DNA of 64,000 nt, from the NCBI GenBank assembly GCA_965283955.1, contig CBDIQW010000001.1, forward strand, positions 992,001 to 1,056,000, in the 5' to 3' direction. The stretch comes from Emticicia sp965283955. Its GTDB lineage: Bacteria > Bacteroidota > Bacteroidia > Cytophagales > Spirosomataceae. The position numbers and the translations under genes were made by a program. The notes beneath the pieces are model-generated. The model saw nothing but the letters and a program-made list of their open reading frames with translations, searched no databases and was not told the origin of the DNA. Every line of letters begins with the position of its first letter. The stretch's first letter is position 1. Shown here one piece after another: positions 8,194-16,032 of this stretch.

Positions 8194-9909
8194 TTATAAC
8201 TCTTTTTTCTTCAATGCTTTCACCGCAAAATCGGCCGCACGGGCTGTAAGTGCCATGTAGGTAATGGATGGATTCACGCACGAAGCCGAAGTCATGGCTG
8301 CACCATCGGTGACGAATACATTTTTACAATCATGCACTTGATTGAAAGAATTTAAGACCGAAGTTTTAGGGTCACGACCCATGCGGGCGGTTCCCATATC
8401 GTGTATGCCTAAGCCCATGTGCGTTGGGCGGTCATAAGGTGTTACATTTTTGAAACCTGCCGTTTCGAGCATTTCCACGGCTGACGCAATAATATCTTTA
8501 CGCATGGCCCAATCATTTTCAACAAAGGCGGCATCGGTAACAATCATCGGGATTCCCCATTTGTCTTTTTTCTCAGGGTCGAGGTAAATTCTGTTGTTCG
8601 GGTCAGGTAAAATCTCGCCAAAACCACCAATACGAATCGACCACGGGCCTGGCTTAGTTAGGCTTTGTTTGAAATCTGCCCCAAAACCATCATTCGTAAC
8701 TCCACTTTCCCAACCTTCTCGGCTTGCTCCACCTTGATACCCAAAACCTCTCAAATACGCCGTTTGCTTATCATTTCCCCAGTTTCTGAATCGTGGAATA
8801 TACATCGCATTTGGGCGTTGGCCATATACATAATCGTCTTCAAAACCTTCAACCGTTGCCTGAGCTCCCGAACCTAATTGGTGGTCCATCAGATTTCTAC
8901 CTACTTGGTCGCTGTCATTCCCAAATCCGTTCTGAAAACGATTCGATTTTGAGTTCAACATCAAAGCAGCCGTATTGATAGAACCAGCATTCAAGAAAAT
9001 AATTTTAGCAAAATATTCTTCCGTCTGCATGGTATTCTGATTGATAATTTTCACCCCACTTGCTCGTTTTTTCTGCTCATCGTAGATAATTTCGGCCACT
9101 ATCGAATCGTGCAAAATACTCAAACGATTGGTTCGCATCGCTGCTGGAATTGACCCCGATAATGAGCTATAATACCCACCATAAGGGCAACCTCTTTGGC
9201 ATTTATTTCGGTATTGACAAGATGCACGACCTAAAGCAGTATGAACGTCTTGCGGTTGTGTAAGATTCGCCACTCGGCCGACGGTTACGGGGCGGTTGAA
9301 TCTTTCCATCATTTTATTTTTGAAATGAGCTTCGGGAGCAAACAACGGCATTGCTGGCAAAAAATGACCATCGGGCAATACTTCCAAGCCTTCTTTCTGC
9401 CCACTTATACCAACAAATTTCTCTACGTGTGTGTACCAAGGCTCTAAATCTTCATATCTAATAGGCCAGTCAATTCCAATTCCTTCTTTGACGTTTGCCT
9501 CAAAATCATGCTTTCCCCATCGGTATGATTGACGCCCCCAGTGCATAGATTTTCCGCCCGTATGGTAAGCACGAATCCAGTCGAAAGCACGTTTTTCAAT
9601 GTACGGATTTTCTTTATCATTCGTTAGATGATTTACTACCTCTTCGCTTCCGAGTCCCCAAAAACGGCTATTTGCCCAACGTTCTTCGGCTGACATATTT
9701 GAAGTTCGTCCTCGGTGTTCAATTTCCCACGGTTGTTTCATGGCGGTATCGTAGCCTTCGATATGCTTAATTTCATGGCCACGCTCTATCATCAATACTT
9801 TTAGTCCTCTTTCGGTTAGTTCTTTGGCTGCAAATCCGCCCGACATTCCCGAGCCTACCACAATAGCATCAAACGTATTATTTTTATTTGCTTTTATATT
9901 TAAGTTCAT
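8194..9909 (-). CDS. GMC-family FAD-dependent oxidoreductase (sugar dehydrogenase type)
   Basis: About 571 residues. An FAD-binding Rossmann motif (IVVGSGMSGGFAAKEL) stands at the N-terminus; the C-terminal GMC domain shows HDMGTARMG with the active-site His and NPSITYMALTARAADF. A Cys cluster CQYRNKCQRGCPYGG lies in the middle. Together with the upstream subunit 3 gene this is the usual two-subunit gluconate 2-dehydrogenase or glucoside 3-dehydrogenase arrangement, acting in the periplasm. The start at 9909 (MNLNIK) is chosen because the longer reading to 10065 would run through a GC-rich repeat and the neighbouring gene. No cytochrome subunit is adjacent. Substrate is inference. Confidence 0.88.
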   Translation of the reverse strand: MNLNIKANKNNTFDAIVVGSGMSGGFAAKELTERGLKVLMIERGHEIKHIEGYDTAMKQPWEIEHRGRTSNMSAEERWANSRFWGLGSEEVVNHLTNDKENPYIEKRAFDWIRAYHTGGKSMHWGRQSYRWGKHDFEANVKEGIGIDWPIRYEDLEPWYTHVEKFVGISGQKEGLEVLPDGHFLPAMPLFAPEAHFKNKMMERFNRPVTVGRVANLTQPQDVHTALGRASCQYRNKCQRGCPYGGYYSSLSGSIPAAMRTNRLSILHDSIVAEIIYDEQKKRASGVKIINQNTMQTEEYFAKIIFLNAGSINTAALMLNSKSNRFQNGFGNDSDQVGRNLMDHQLGSGAQATVEGFEDDYVYGQRPNAMYIPRFRNWGNDKQTAYLRGFGYQGGASREGWESGVTNDGFGADFKQSLTKPGPWSIRIGGFGEILPDPNNRIYLDPEKKDKWGIPMIVTDAAFVENDWAMRKDIIASAVEMLETAGFKNVTPYDRPTHMGLGIHDMGTARMGRDPKTSVLNSFNQVHDCKNVFVTDGAAMTSASCVNPSITYMALTARAADFAVKALKKKEL

Positions 9910-9937
9910 GATTTTTTCGATTGTTTTTTTTACCTCA

Positions 9938-9986
9938 CGGCAACGGCCGACCGTCCTAAATCCCTCCCTACTGGAGAGGGACTTAA
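9938..9986. repeat. GC-rich short palindromic element between subunit 3 and GMC genes
   Basis: A C/G-rich block holds CCCTCCCTACTGGAGAGGGA, which can fold as CCCTC/GAGGG, preceded by GGCCGACCGTCC. Such small elements lie between genes in many Bacteroidota. It separates two genes of one operon. Confidence 0.45.
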
Positions 9987-9991
9987 AAATA

Positions 9992-10534
9992 TTAGTAGGC
10001 GTATGCTTTTTGGTTAGGCTTGAGTTTGATGAGTTCGAGTTTGCCAGGAATTTGTACATATTCAAAAGAGGCTTTTAAGCCTGCTTCTGAGGTAAAATAA
10101 CCTAATAATGTGAGTTCTTTTATCAATCGCCAAAATGGTGGAGTTTTGCTGGTAATTTTCTTGGTTTCTTGCTCCAAAAGTTTCAAAACCCCTCTTCTTT
10201 CATCAGTATTTAATTCTAAAAACTTCACTTTTTCCATCGAAGCCAAGCCTTCCATAAAACTCTGATGCTCAGGCACTTTATAGCAATCTTTCAACATCAT
10301 TTCGATGAAAGCAGGCACACCAACGTCTTTCGCTCCCACTGTATCAGTCTTGGGAATGATTAGTTCGGCAATTTCGGCAACGATTTTTTGTTGAGTACTG
10401 GTCAGGCTGAAAGCTGCACCACTGGCTTTGGGTTTTGTAGCATTTTCCCAATTATCCATCGCCATGAGTGTAGGTGCAGAGAATGCTCCACCCAACATCA
10501 AGGCTACATTTTTTATGACCTCTCTTCTGTTCAT
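9992..10534 (-). CDS. Gluconate 2-dehydrogenase subunit 3 family protein, Tat signal
   Basis: About 180 residues. The start at 10534 gives MNRREVIKNVALMLGG, a twin-arginine signal, so the folded complex is exported by Tat. The mature part has the subunit 3 pattern (LTSTQQKIVAEIAELIIPKTDTVGA, then PAFIEMMLKDCY). It probably carries the cofactor-containing GMC partner, which has no signal of its own, across the membrane. Its stop lies 82 bases before the GMC start, with a small repeat between. The upstream ATG at 10585 would add 17 residues before the RR motif and is less likely. Confidence 0.85.
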   Translation of the reverse strand: MNRREVIKNVALMLGGAFSAPTLMAMDNWENATKPKASGAAFSLTSTQQKIVAEIAELIIPKTDTVGAKDVGVPAFIEMMLKDCYKVPEHQSFMEGLASMEKVKFLELNTDERRGVLKLLEQETKKITSKTPPFWRLIKELTLLGYFTSEAGLKASFEYVQIPGKLELIKLKPNQKAYAY

Positions 10535-10668
10535 CTTTCGTAATATAGAATTGAATAATTTTAAGAAACAAATATATTTATTCAATTTTGTAATTCCGTC
10601 ATGTGGTCATTATTTATTCGTGTAAAAATTATACTTAAAAAGTAGTTGTGAATTTTTAAGTAGCTGGC

Positions 10669-10716
10669 AAACAAAAAGTGGGAGTTTTGCCAAATGAATT
10701 TCGGGGATTGAATTAA
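10669..10716 (+). pseudogene. Relic of an AraC gene C-terminus
   Basis: On the plus strand this reads KQKVGVLPNEFRGLN-stop, nearly identical to the last residues of the AraC genes ending at 8130 (KQKIGVSPNEFRGLN) and 14067. No open frame precedes it; the sequence before it has stops. It lies next to the stop of an unrelated AraC gene on the other strand. It is best read as the tail left by deletion of a further cassette regulator. Confidence 0.7.
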
Positions 10717-10719
10717 ACA

Positions 10720-11556
10720 CTAAATTATTTTTCGGAAAGCTGTCGGCGTACTACCTGTAAATTTCTTGAATTGTTTACAAAAATGGCTTTCATCAATATA
10801 CCCAAACTCATCGGCAATCTCTCCTATTGTCAGTTGACTGTATAATAGGCGTATTTCGATAAGTTTCATTTTGTATTTGGTAATAAACTGCTTGATTGAT
10901 TCGCCAGTGTGTTTCTTAAAAAATATACTGATATAATCGGGCGAATAATTAAACACATCGGCCAAATGTTCAATCGTAAGTTTTGTAGGCTCATAAATAT
11001 GCTTCTTGATATAAACCAAAATCGCTTCTACCGAATCTTTCAAGACTGGACTGACAAGTGTTTCTCCAAAAAGGTTTCGAGCAAGAATTATCATAATACT
11101 TCGCATGATGCTTGTCCGAATACTGTCAAAATATTTTGAATTGGGGTTCTCATTTTCTTCTTCCAGAACAGCCAATAAACTATGAAGTTTTTTACGCTCT
11201 TGTTTATCACGTACTATTGTGCCACGGCTCTGCGACGACGTATATAATAATGTATTCGTCACTTGCTGCCAAAGGATATCTTTTTCATCAGTATAATTTC
11301 TATAAATCGAATCATTGAATCTTACGAAACAAAATTCGGTCAGGGTATCAATTTCAAAGTTATGAAAATCTTCTGGCCCTAACATAAAAACATCTCCTTC
11401 GGTATAATCGAATGTGTTACCATTGATGTTATGAATGCCGTTTCCTTTCAAAATAAAAATAATCTCGAAATACGTATGCTTATGCACGGGATGATTCCAT
11501 GTCTTAGCTTCAAAGTGATAAATACTAAAAGGCGTATGAAGTAGGTATCGTTGCAT
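10720..11556 (-). CDS. AraC-family transcriptional regulator with cupin domain
   Basis: A 278-residue regulator. The N-terminal cupin (PVHKHTYFEIIFILKGNG, GDVFMLGPEDFHNFE) binds an effector, often a sugar; the C-terminal AraC domain shows LTIEHLADVFNYSPDYISIFF and IGEIADEFGYIDESHFCKQF. It is not one of the cassette regulators. It reads away from the Dabb gene at 11772, and converges on nothing but the relic at 10669 and then the subunit 3/GMC operon, which it may control. Effector and targets are inference. Confidence 0.88.
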   Translation of the reverse strand: MQRYLLHTPFSIYHFEAKTWNHPVHKHTYFEIIFILKGNGIHNINGNTFDYTEGDVFMLGPEDFHNFEIDTLTEFCFVRFNDSIYRNYTDEKDILWQQVTNTLLYTSSQSRGTIVRDKQERKKLHSLLAVLEEENENPNSKYFDSIRTSIMRSIMIILARNLFGETLVSPVLKDSVEAILVYIKKHIYEPTKLTIEHLADVFNYSPDYISIFFKKHTGESIKQFITKYKMKLIEIRLLYSQLTIGEIADEFGYIDESHFCKQFKKFTGSTPTAFRKII

Positions 11557-11771
11557 GATGATATGAAGATAGTCGCAAAAGCACCAATATATATTGGATT
11601 TTTACAATTAACAAAAAATGTTTTTCAATTAGTTTTGCAGAGTAATAATTATTCTAACTTACAAAATACTATTTTATTGGTCAAAAATCAGATTTTTGCC
11701 TATCAATGAAGTTGGTATTTCGGAAAATAAATAATGGAAATATACAAAACATAATCTTTAAAAATATAGAA

Positions 11772-12185
11772 ATGGAAAAATCAACACGAAGAAAATTCTT
11801 AAAAACAAACGCCATTGCTCCGTTAGCTTTCGCAACATCGTTGGGTTCGGAAAAAGTGATAAAAGGTGAGCTATTCGTTCACCATGTTTATTTTTGGTTA
11901 AAAAATCCAAATTCGGAAGCTGACAAAGCCAAATTGATTGAGGGTTTAGATGTGCTATCGAAAGTTTCGGAAATCAAAATGGCACATATTGGCACGCCAG
12001 CCAGCACCAACAGAAGCGTTATTGAGCGTGGATATGCTGTTTCTTGGCTATTATTTTTTGAGAATCTCGAAGACGAAGAAATTTACCAAAAACACCCAAT
12101 TCATCTAAAATTCGTTGCCGATTACTCTCATCTTTGGGAAAAAGTAATTGTCTATGATTCGGTTGGAACGAAGAGAAAAGGTTGA
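11772..12185 (+). CDS. Dabb (stress-responsive A/B barrel) domain protein with Tat-like signal
   Basis: About 137 residues. The start at 11772 gives MEKSTRRKFLKTNAIAPLAF, a twin-arginine signal; then a ferredoxin-like Dabb domain begins (ELFVHHVYFWLKNPNS, ending FVADYSHLWEKVIVYDS). Dabb domains form dimeric alpha/beta barrels with varied or unknown roles. It is divergent from the cupin AraC gene at 11556, so that regulator may control it. An upstream ATG at 11706 would place 22 residues before the RR motif and is less likely. Confidence 0.8.
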   Translation: MEKSTRRKFLKTNAIAPLAFATSLGSEKVIKGELFVHHVYFWLKNPNSEADKAKLIEGLDVLSKVSEIKMAHIGTPASTNRSVIERGYAVSWLLFFENLEDEEIYQKHPIHLKFVADYSHLWEKVIVYDSVGTKRKG

Positions 12186-12211
12186 TTTTCAACAAATTAC
12201 TTTTCTTTCCG

Positions 12212-12253
12212 AAACGTTTATTAATCTCAGAAGTAGTTGATTAATAAACGTTT
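12212..12253. terminator. Bidirectional terminator between Dabb and cassette copy 2
   Basis: A perfect 15-base inverted repeat, AAACGTTTATTAATC and its complement, surrounds a 12-base loop. It overlaps the stop of the beta-barrel gene and ends both convergent genes. Confidence 0.65.
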
Positions 12254-13010
12254 ATCGCAGTTTTCTATACTTATTGTTGATATTATAGACCAACCCGACG
12301 CTCCACAAAAAATCTTTTCCAGCAATATCTGTTTTTATGGCTTTACTCGCAATAGCATTCAATGAAACTGGAAAATTTCTTTTATATAAATTTACAGTTG
12401 CGTTTACATAAGTGCCATTTCTATCATCCATTTTGAGATAATAAGCTTGTGGCATTAAACCTAATGTAATTTTTTTCGATAGATTCACATTTATGATACT
12501 TCGTACTGCTATAAAAGTGGTCTTTTGCACAATCTCTTTTGTGAGTCCTTTCGAGCCTAAATAGTATAGTCCCAAACTGGCATTCTTATTAATGGTATAA
12601 GTTGGCGAAGCCTCCCAAGCGAAGTATCGTTGGGCAGCTAAGAAGTTTCTTGAAATACCATTTTCAACCACCGAAACATCTCTAAAAACTATTGAAGGGT
12701 GAACCCCCAAACCAAGATTAAATTTCTTTGCCTGAATAAGCTTATATCTCCACCAAAAAACAAAAGTCCAAGGTTTGCCATTCATACCAAATCTAATCAT
12801 GGGGTCAAAGCTTAGTTTGCCTTTTCCGATATTCAAATCAAACAAAACTGCGGGTTTTCCCAACGAAAAAGTAGGTATCAGCGAAACCCCATTGTTTGTA
12901 ACAGTTATTTGTCCACGAAAAAAACTGAGCGTTTGGGTGCTGTCAGTGCTTTGAGAAAAAGAACAATTAAAGGACAGTATAAAGCCCAAAAATAAAGTTA
13001 TTGGTTTCAT
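12252..13010 (-). CDS. Outer-membrane beta-barrel protein of the AraC-linked cassette (copy 2)
   Basis: About 252 residues with signal peptide MKPITLFLGFILSFNCSFSQ. It has the family marks TNNGVSLIPTFSLGKPA, FVFWWRYKLIQ and TDIAGKDFLWSVGLVYN. It is intact and serves as the reference for repairing copy 1. The start at 13010 is preferred over 13037 because it begins directly with the signal peptide. It is divergent from the AraC gene at 13168, with the same operator geometry as copy 1. Function unknown; a small barrel or lipid-anchored surface sensor are possibilities. Confidence 0.78.
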   Translation of the reverse strand: MKPITLFLGFILSFNCSFSQSTDSTQTLSFFRGQITVTNNGVSLIPTFSLGKPAVLFDLNIGKGKLSFDPMIRFGMNGKPWTFVFWWRYKLIQAKKFNLGLGVHPSIVFRDVSVVENGISRNFLAAQRYFAWEASPTYTINKNASLGLYYLGSKGLTKEIVQKTTFIAVRSIINVNLSKKITLGLMPQAYYLKMDDRNGTYVNATVNLYKRNFPVSLNAIASKAIKTDIAGKDFLWSVGLVYNINNKYRKLR

Positions 13011-13034
13011 TAAAAGAATCTTGTTTATTTTCTG

Positions 13035-13042
13035 CAAAGTTC
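13035..13042 (-). promoter_or_regulatory. -7-like promoter element for cassette copy 2 beta-barrel gene
   Basis: On the minus strand this is GAACTTTG, one mismatch from TAnnTTTG. It lies 29 bases from the operator, the same distance as in copy 1. Confidence 0.4.
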
Positions 13043-13063
13043 TTGACCTTTTTCTTATTTCTG

Positions 13064-13100
13064 CTTACCCTTTTTACGGCATCACTTACCATTTTTACGG
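13064..13100. promoter_or_regulatory. Direct-repeat operator (copy 2)
   Basis: CTTACCCTTTTTACGG (13064-13079) and CTTACCATTTTTACGG (13085-13100) repeat at a 21-base period with one mismatch in 16. The copy at 7163-7191 is the same design. It lies between the divergent beta-barrel and AraC genes. Confidence 0.65.
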
Positions 13101-13139
13101 ATAAACAGTAGTGAATTCAAAAAGACTATAGTTTTATCG

Positions 13140-13147
13140 TATTTTTG
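13140..13147 (+). promoter_or_regulatory. -7 promoter element for AraC gene copy 2
   Basis: TATTTTTG matches TAnnTTTG. It is 39 bases from the operator, ten bases (one helical turn) more than in copy 1, and 21 bases before the AraC start at 13168. Confidence 0.5.
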
Positions 13148-13167
13148 ATTCAATAGCTTCAAAAATC

Positions 13168-14067
13168 ATGGATAAAATCGAAAAACTAAGTAGTGTTACT
13201 CAATTTAATTCTCGAAGAGGGCAAGAAACATTGCATCCTTTGGTAAGTGTACTTGATCAGTCGAAATCGGTAAAGATTCAAGCAAAGAAATACCTTTCTG
13301 AGCTTTATGTTATTTTTTTGAAGGATGTTCGTTGTGAAGATTTCCAATATGGACGTAGCAAATACGACTATCAAGAAGAAACTTTACTTTTTATATCTCC
13401 CAATCAAACCTTCGGTTTCGATTTACTCGACGATGTTTTGATACAACCCAGTGGTTGGGCTTTGGTATTTCATCCTGATTTTATTCGTGGTACGTCTTTG
13501 GGCAGAACCATCAAAGAATACGGTTTCTTTGCTTATGATGTCAATGAAGCTTTACATATTTCAACTCGTGAACGGCAAATTATATTAGAATGCTTCACAA
13601 AAATTAAAGAAGAACTCGAAAGAGGAATTGACAAGCACAGTAAAACACTGATAATAAACAATATAGAGTTACTTCTAAACTATTGTGTTCGTTTTTTCGA
13701 CCGACAATTTATAACTCGTGAGAATATAAATAAAGATATTTTAAACAGATTTGAACATTTGTTGAATGAATATTTTGAGTCGAATCAGCCGCAAAATGGT
13801 GGTCTGCCTTCGGTAGCATATTTTGCCGAAAAATTGAATTTATCTGCCAATTATTTTGGTGATTTAGTAAAAAAAGAAACGGGCAAATCTGCCTTAGAAT
13901 ATATTCAAACCAAAGTGATTGATGTAGCCAAAGAGCAGTTTTTTGACCAAAGCAAATCTATCAGCGAAATAGCTTATGGACTGGGTTATAAATATCCACA
14001 GCATTTTACAAGACTTTTTAAGCAAAAGGTAGGAGTTTCGCCAAATGAATATCGGGGATTAAATTAA
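13168..14067 (+). CDS. AraC-family transcriptional regulator (cassette copy 2)
   Basis: A 299-residue close paralogue of the regulator at 7243. Shared blocks include RFFDRQFITRENIN, GLPSVAYFAEKLN, LSANYFGDLVKKETGKSAL and GVSPNEYRGLN. N-terminal cupin-like effector domain, C-terminal two helix-turn-helix units. It is divergent from the beta-barrel gene at 13010, and the direct repeat between them is the likely binding site. The effector is unknown. Confidence 0.88.
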   Translation: MDKIEKLSSVTQFNSRRGQETLHPLVSVLDQSKSVKIQAKKYLSELYVIFLKDVRCEDFQYGRSKYDYQEETLLFISPNQTFGFDLLDDVLIQPSGWALVFHPDFIRGTSLGRTIKEYGFFAYDVNEALHISTRERQIILECFTKIKEELERGIDKHSKTLIINNIELLLNYCVRFFDRQFITRENINKDILNRFEHLLNEYFESNQPQNGGLPSVAYFAEKLNLSANYFGDLVKKETGKSALEYIQTKVIDVAKEQFFDQSKSISEIAYGLGYKYPQHFTRLFKQKVGVSPNEYRGLN

Positions 14068-14190
14068 AAGAAGTCATAAAAACACATCTTAATTATGCTT
14101 TTATAGTAAAAAATCTGCACCCTTGATGTCAGCATTCTTTCTGACAAGTTAATAAATTTAGTTTTTAAGATTGATAATAATAAAATACTT

Positions 14191-15081
14191 TTAAGCCTTC
14201 CGATATTTGACTGGACTCAGCTCTGTGTGTTTCTTAAAAAAATTATTAAAATGTGTAACTTCCTGAAAACCAAGCGAATAAGCTATCTCCGAAACATTCC
14301 ATTTACTTTGTTTGAGCATAATTTGGGCTTCTTGCAAAAGCCGTTCACCGATTAGATTTGAAGTAGTCTTGCCACTTGTTTCTTTTACCGCTCGATTGAG
14401 ATGGTTGACATGAACATTGAGCTGGTCGGCAAAATCGGAGGCGGTTCTTAGTTTAATTTCAGTATGATTTTCATCAATCGGGAATTGTCTTTCGAGCAGT
14501 TCCAAAAACAACCAATAGATTCGCTGTGAGGCATTTATAGGTAGCTGCTCTATGAGAGTTGATGGACGAGTTTTCATGGCAAAATGAATCAACTCATAAA
14601 TCAAATTTCTGATGACATCGTATTTATGAATATATTCAGAGTCGAGTTCGGCTTCCATTTTTTCATAGATTCCACAAAGATTTTCAAATTGAGAATCGTC
14701 TAATTCAAAAACATGCGTACCAGTCGGCTGAAAAACCTCATATTGAATCAGGTTGCCAAACTGATTAAAAAAAACAGTATTGAAAATTACATAAAAACCC
14801 GAAACTTCATCTTCGATATGCTCCCATTTGTACGGAATAAAAGGATTTGAAAAAACAAGGGCCTGCTTCTGGAACGAAAAAACTTTATCGGCATAATGAA
14901 TGCGGCTACCACCTCGACACAGCGTAACTTTAAAGAAATCTCTTCGGCGATACGGCACAGGTTTATTGGCTGGGTGTGGCAAGCGAAACACATTTACATG
15001 CCCAATATCTTTACTCAGATTTTCGGGAATCCATTCAAATTTTCGATTATAAAAATCTTGAAGGCCTTCTGACTTTTCCAT
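14191..15081 (-). CDS. AraC-family transcriptional regulator (cassette copy 3)
   Basis: A 296-residue AraC protein of a different subtype from copies 1 and 2: the N-terminus reads FYNRKFEWIPENL and VNVFRLPHP, and the C-terminal domain ends FQEVTHFNNFFKKHTELSPVKYRKA. Instead of diverging from the beta-barrel gene it follows it by three bases on the same strand, so the two are one operon. It probably regulates its own operon. Effector unknown. Confidence 0.87.
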   Translation of the reverse strand: MEKSEGLQDFYNRKFEWIPENLSKDIGHVNVFRLPHPANKPVPYRRRDFFKVTLCRGGSRIHYADKVFSFQKQALVFSNPFIPYKWEHIEDEVSGFYVIFNTVFFNQFGNLIQYEVFQPTGTHVFELDDSQFENLCGIYEKMEAELDSEYIHKYDVIRNLIYELIHFAMKTRPSTLIEQLPINASQRIYWLFLELLERQFPIDENHTEIKLRTASDFADQLNVHVNHLNRAVKETSGKTTSNLIGERLLQEAQIMLKQSKWNVSEIAYSLGFQEVTHFNNFFKKHTELSPVKYRKA

Positions 15082-15084
15082 AAA

Positions 15085-15879
15085 CTATTTTTTTACAATC
15101 AATTTTCTATCCAACGAATACCCCAAACTTACATTCCAATCAAATGATTTTCCTGCAATATCGGTTTTTAATGGTTTATTGATGGTCGAGCTTAAATAAA
15201 ATGGTGTTTTCTTTGATGAAAGAGTAAAATTTGAGGCGAAATAATAACCATCTTTTGCATCAAGTTTCAAATAAAATAGCTGAGGATTAATTCGAAAAGA
15301 AAGGTTTTTATTAAAAGGAATAGTTGAAACTACTCTCAATGAAACCAAAGCCGTATGATTAGTAGCATCATCGCTCACACCTTTTGCATACAAACAAAAC
15401 AGGCTAATACTATTATTTTTATTGATAATGATATTAGGCGTAAATTCAAACGGAATTACTCTCGAAACCGCCAACGTATTTTTCACATCGGGCGTAGTTT
15501 CATAAGCCAAAACCCGGAATGGAACGGCAGGCAAATGCGTACCAATCGATGCTTGAAAACGTTTTTGATTGATGAGTTTATATCGCCAGATAAAAATAAA
15601 CGACCACGGGCGACCATCTTTCAAGGCAAACCGAAACTCTGGCTCAAAGCTAAATCGCTTGCCACCGTTGATATTAAAATTAAAAATTGCAGCAGGTTTT
15701 CCGAGCGAAAATGCGGGGATAAAAGAAAAACCATTATTAGTCACACTGGCTGCTCCTCTGAAATTAATAATTTTTGCGGTGCTATCGACATCTTGAGCAA
15801 AAGAAGTTTGAAAAATGACTGATATTGAAATTGCCAGAACTAACTTTTGGAAGATGTATTTTGTAAAGATATAAATCAT
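15085..15879 (-). CDS. Outer-membrane beta-barrel protein of the AraC-linked cassette (copy 3)
   Basis: A 264-residue intact member of the same family as 6329-7089 and 12252-13010: signal peptide ending TSFAQ, TNNGFSFIPAFSLGKPA, KRFSFEPEFRFAL, FIFIWRYKLINQKRF and TDIAGKSFDWNVSLGYSL. It is first in an operon with the AraC gene at 15081. Function unknown; the repeated pairing with AraC genes suggests that the barrel and the regulator act in one response. Confidence 0.78.
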   Translation of the reverse strand: MIYIFTKYIFQKLVLAISISVIFQTSFAQDVDSTAKIINFRGAASVTNNGFSFIPAFSLGKPAAIFNFNINGGKRFSFEPEFRFALKDGRPWSFIFIWRYKLINQKRFQASIGTHLPAVPFRVLAYETTPDVKNTLAVSRVIPFEFTPNIIINKNNSISLFCLYAKGVSDDATNHTALVSLRVVSTIPFNKNLSFRINPQLFYLKLDAKDGYYFASNFTLSSKKTPFYLSSTINKPLKTDIAGKSFDWNVSLGYSLDRKLIVKK

Positions 15880-15898
15880 AGGTTTTATTTTGAAGTTA

Positions 15899-15906
15899 CA
15901 AAATTA
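15899..15906 (-). promoter_or_regulatory. -7 promoter element for cassette copy 3
   Basis: On the minus strand this is TAATTTTG, matching TAnnTTTG, 19 bases before the beta-barrel start at 15879. No clear TTTG box was found at 19-21 bases upstream, and no direct repeat like those of copies 1 and 2. Confidence 0.4.
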
Positions 15907-15979
15907 TGAGGTTTTTCCGCCATATTTTAACACTTTTCAAAGCAAAACTTACGAAAATCAAACAATAATATAAAAACAA

Positions 15980-16010
15980 AAAGAGCCAAGTTTTAGTAAC
16001 TTAGCTCTTT
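15980..16010 (-). terminator. Terminator of the luciferase-like monooxygenase gene
   Basis: AAAGAGC pairs with GCTCTTT, with an inner AAGTT/AACTT stem; on the minus strand a T-rich tract follows. Confidence 0.75.
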
Positions 16011-16032
16011 AATTGGAATTTCGGTTAGATTT

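Noticed and set aside
9910..10065. Longer N-terminus for the GMC oxidoreductase
   Set aside because: It would translate a GC-rich repeat and overlap the subunit 3 gene; the FAD motif begins soon after the chosen start.
15355..15822. A plus-strand open frame of 155 residues in cassette copy 3
   Set aside because: It is a shadow of the intact beta-barrel gene on the other strand.
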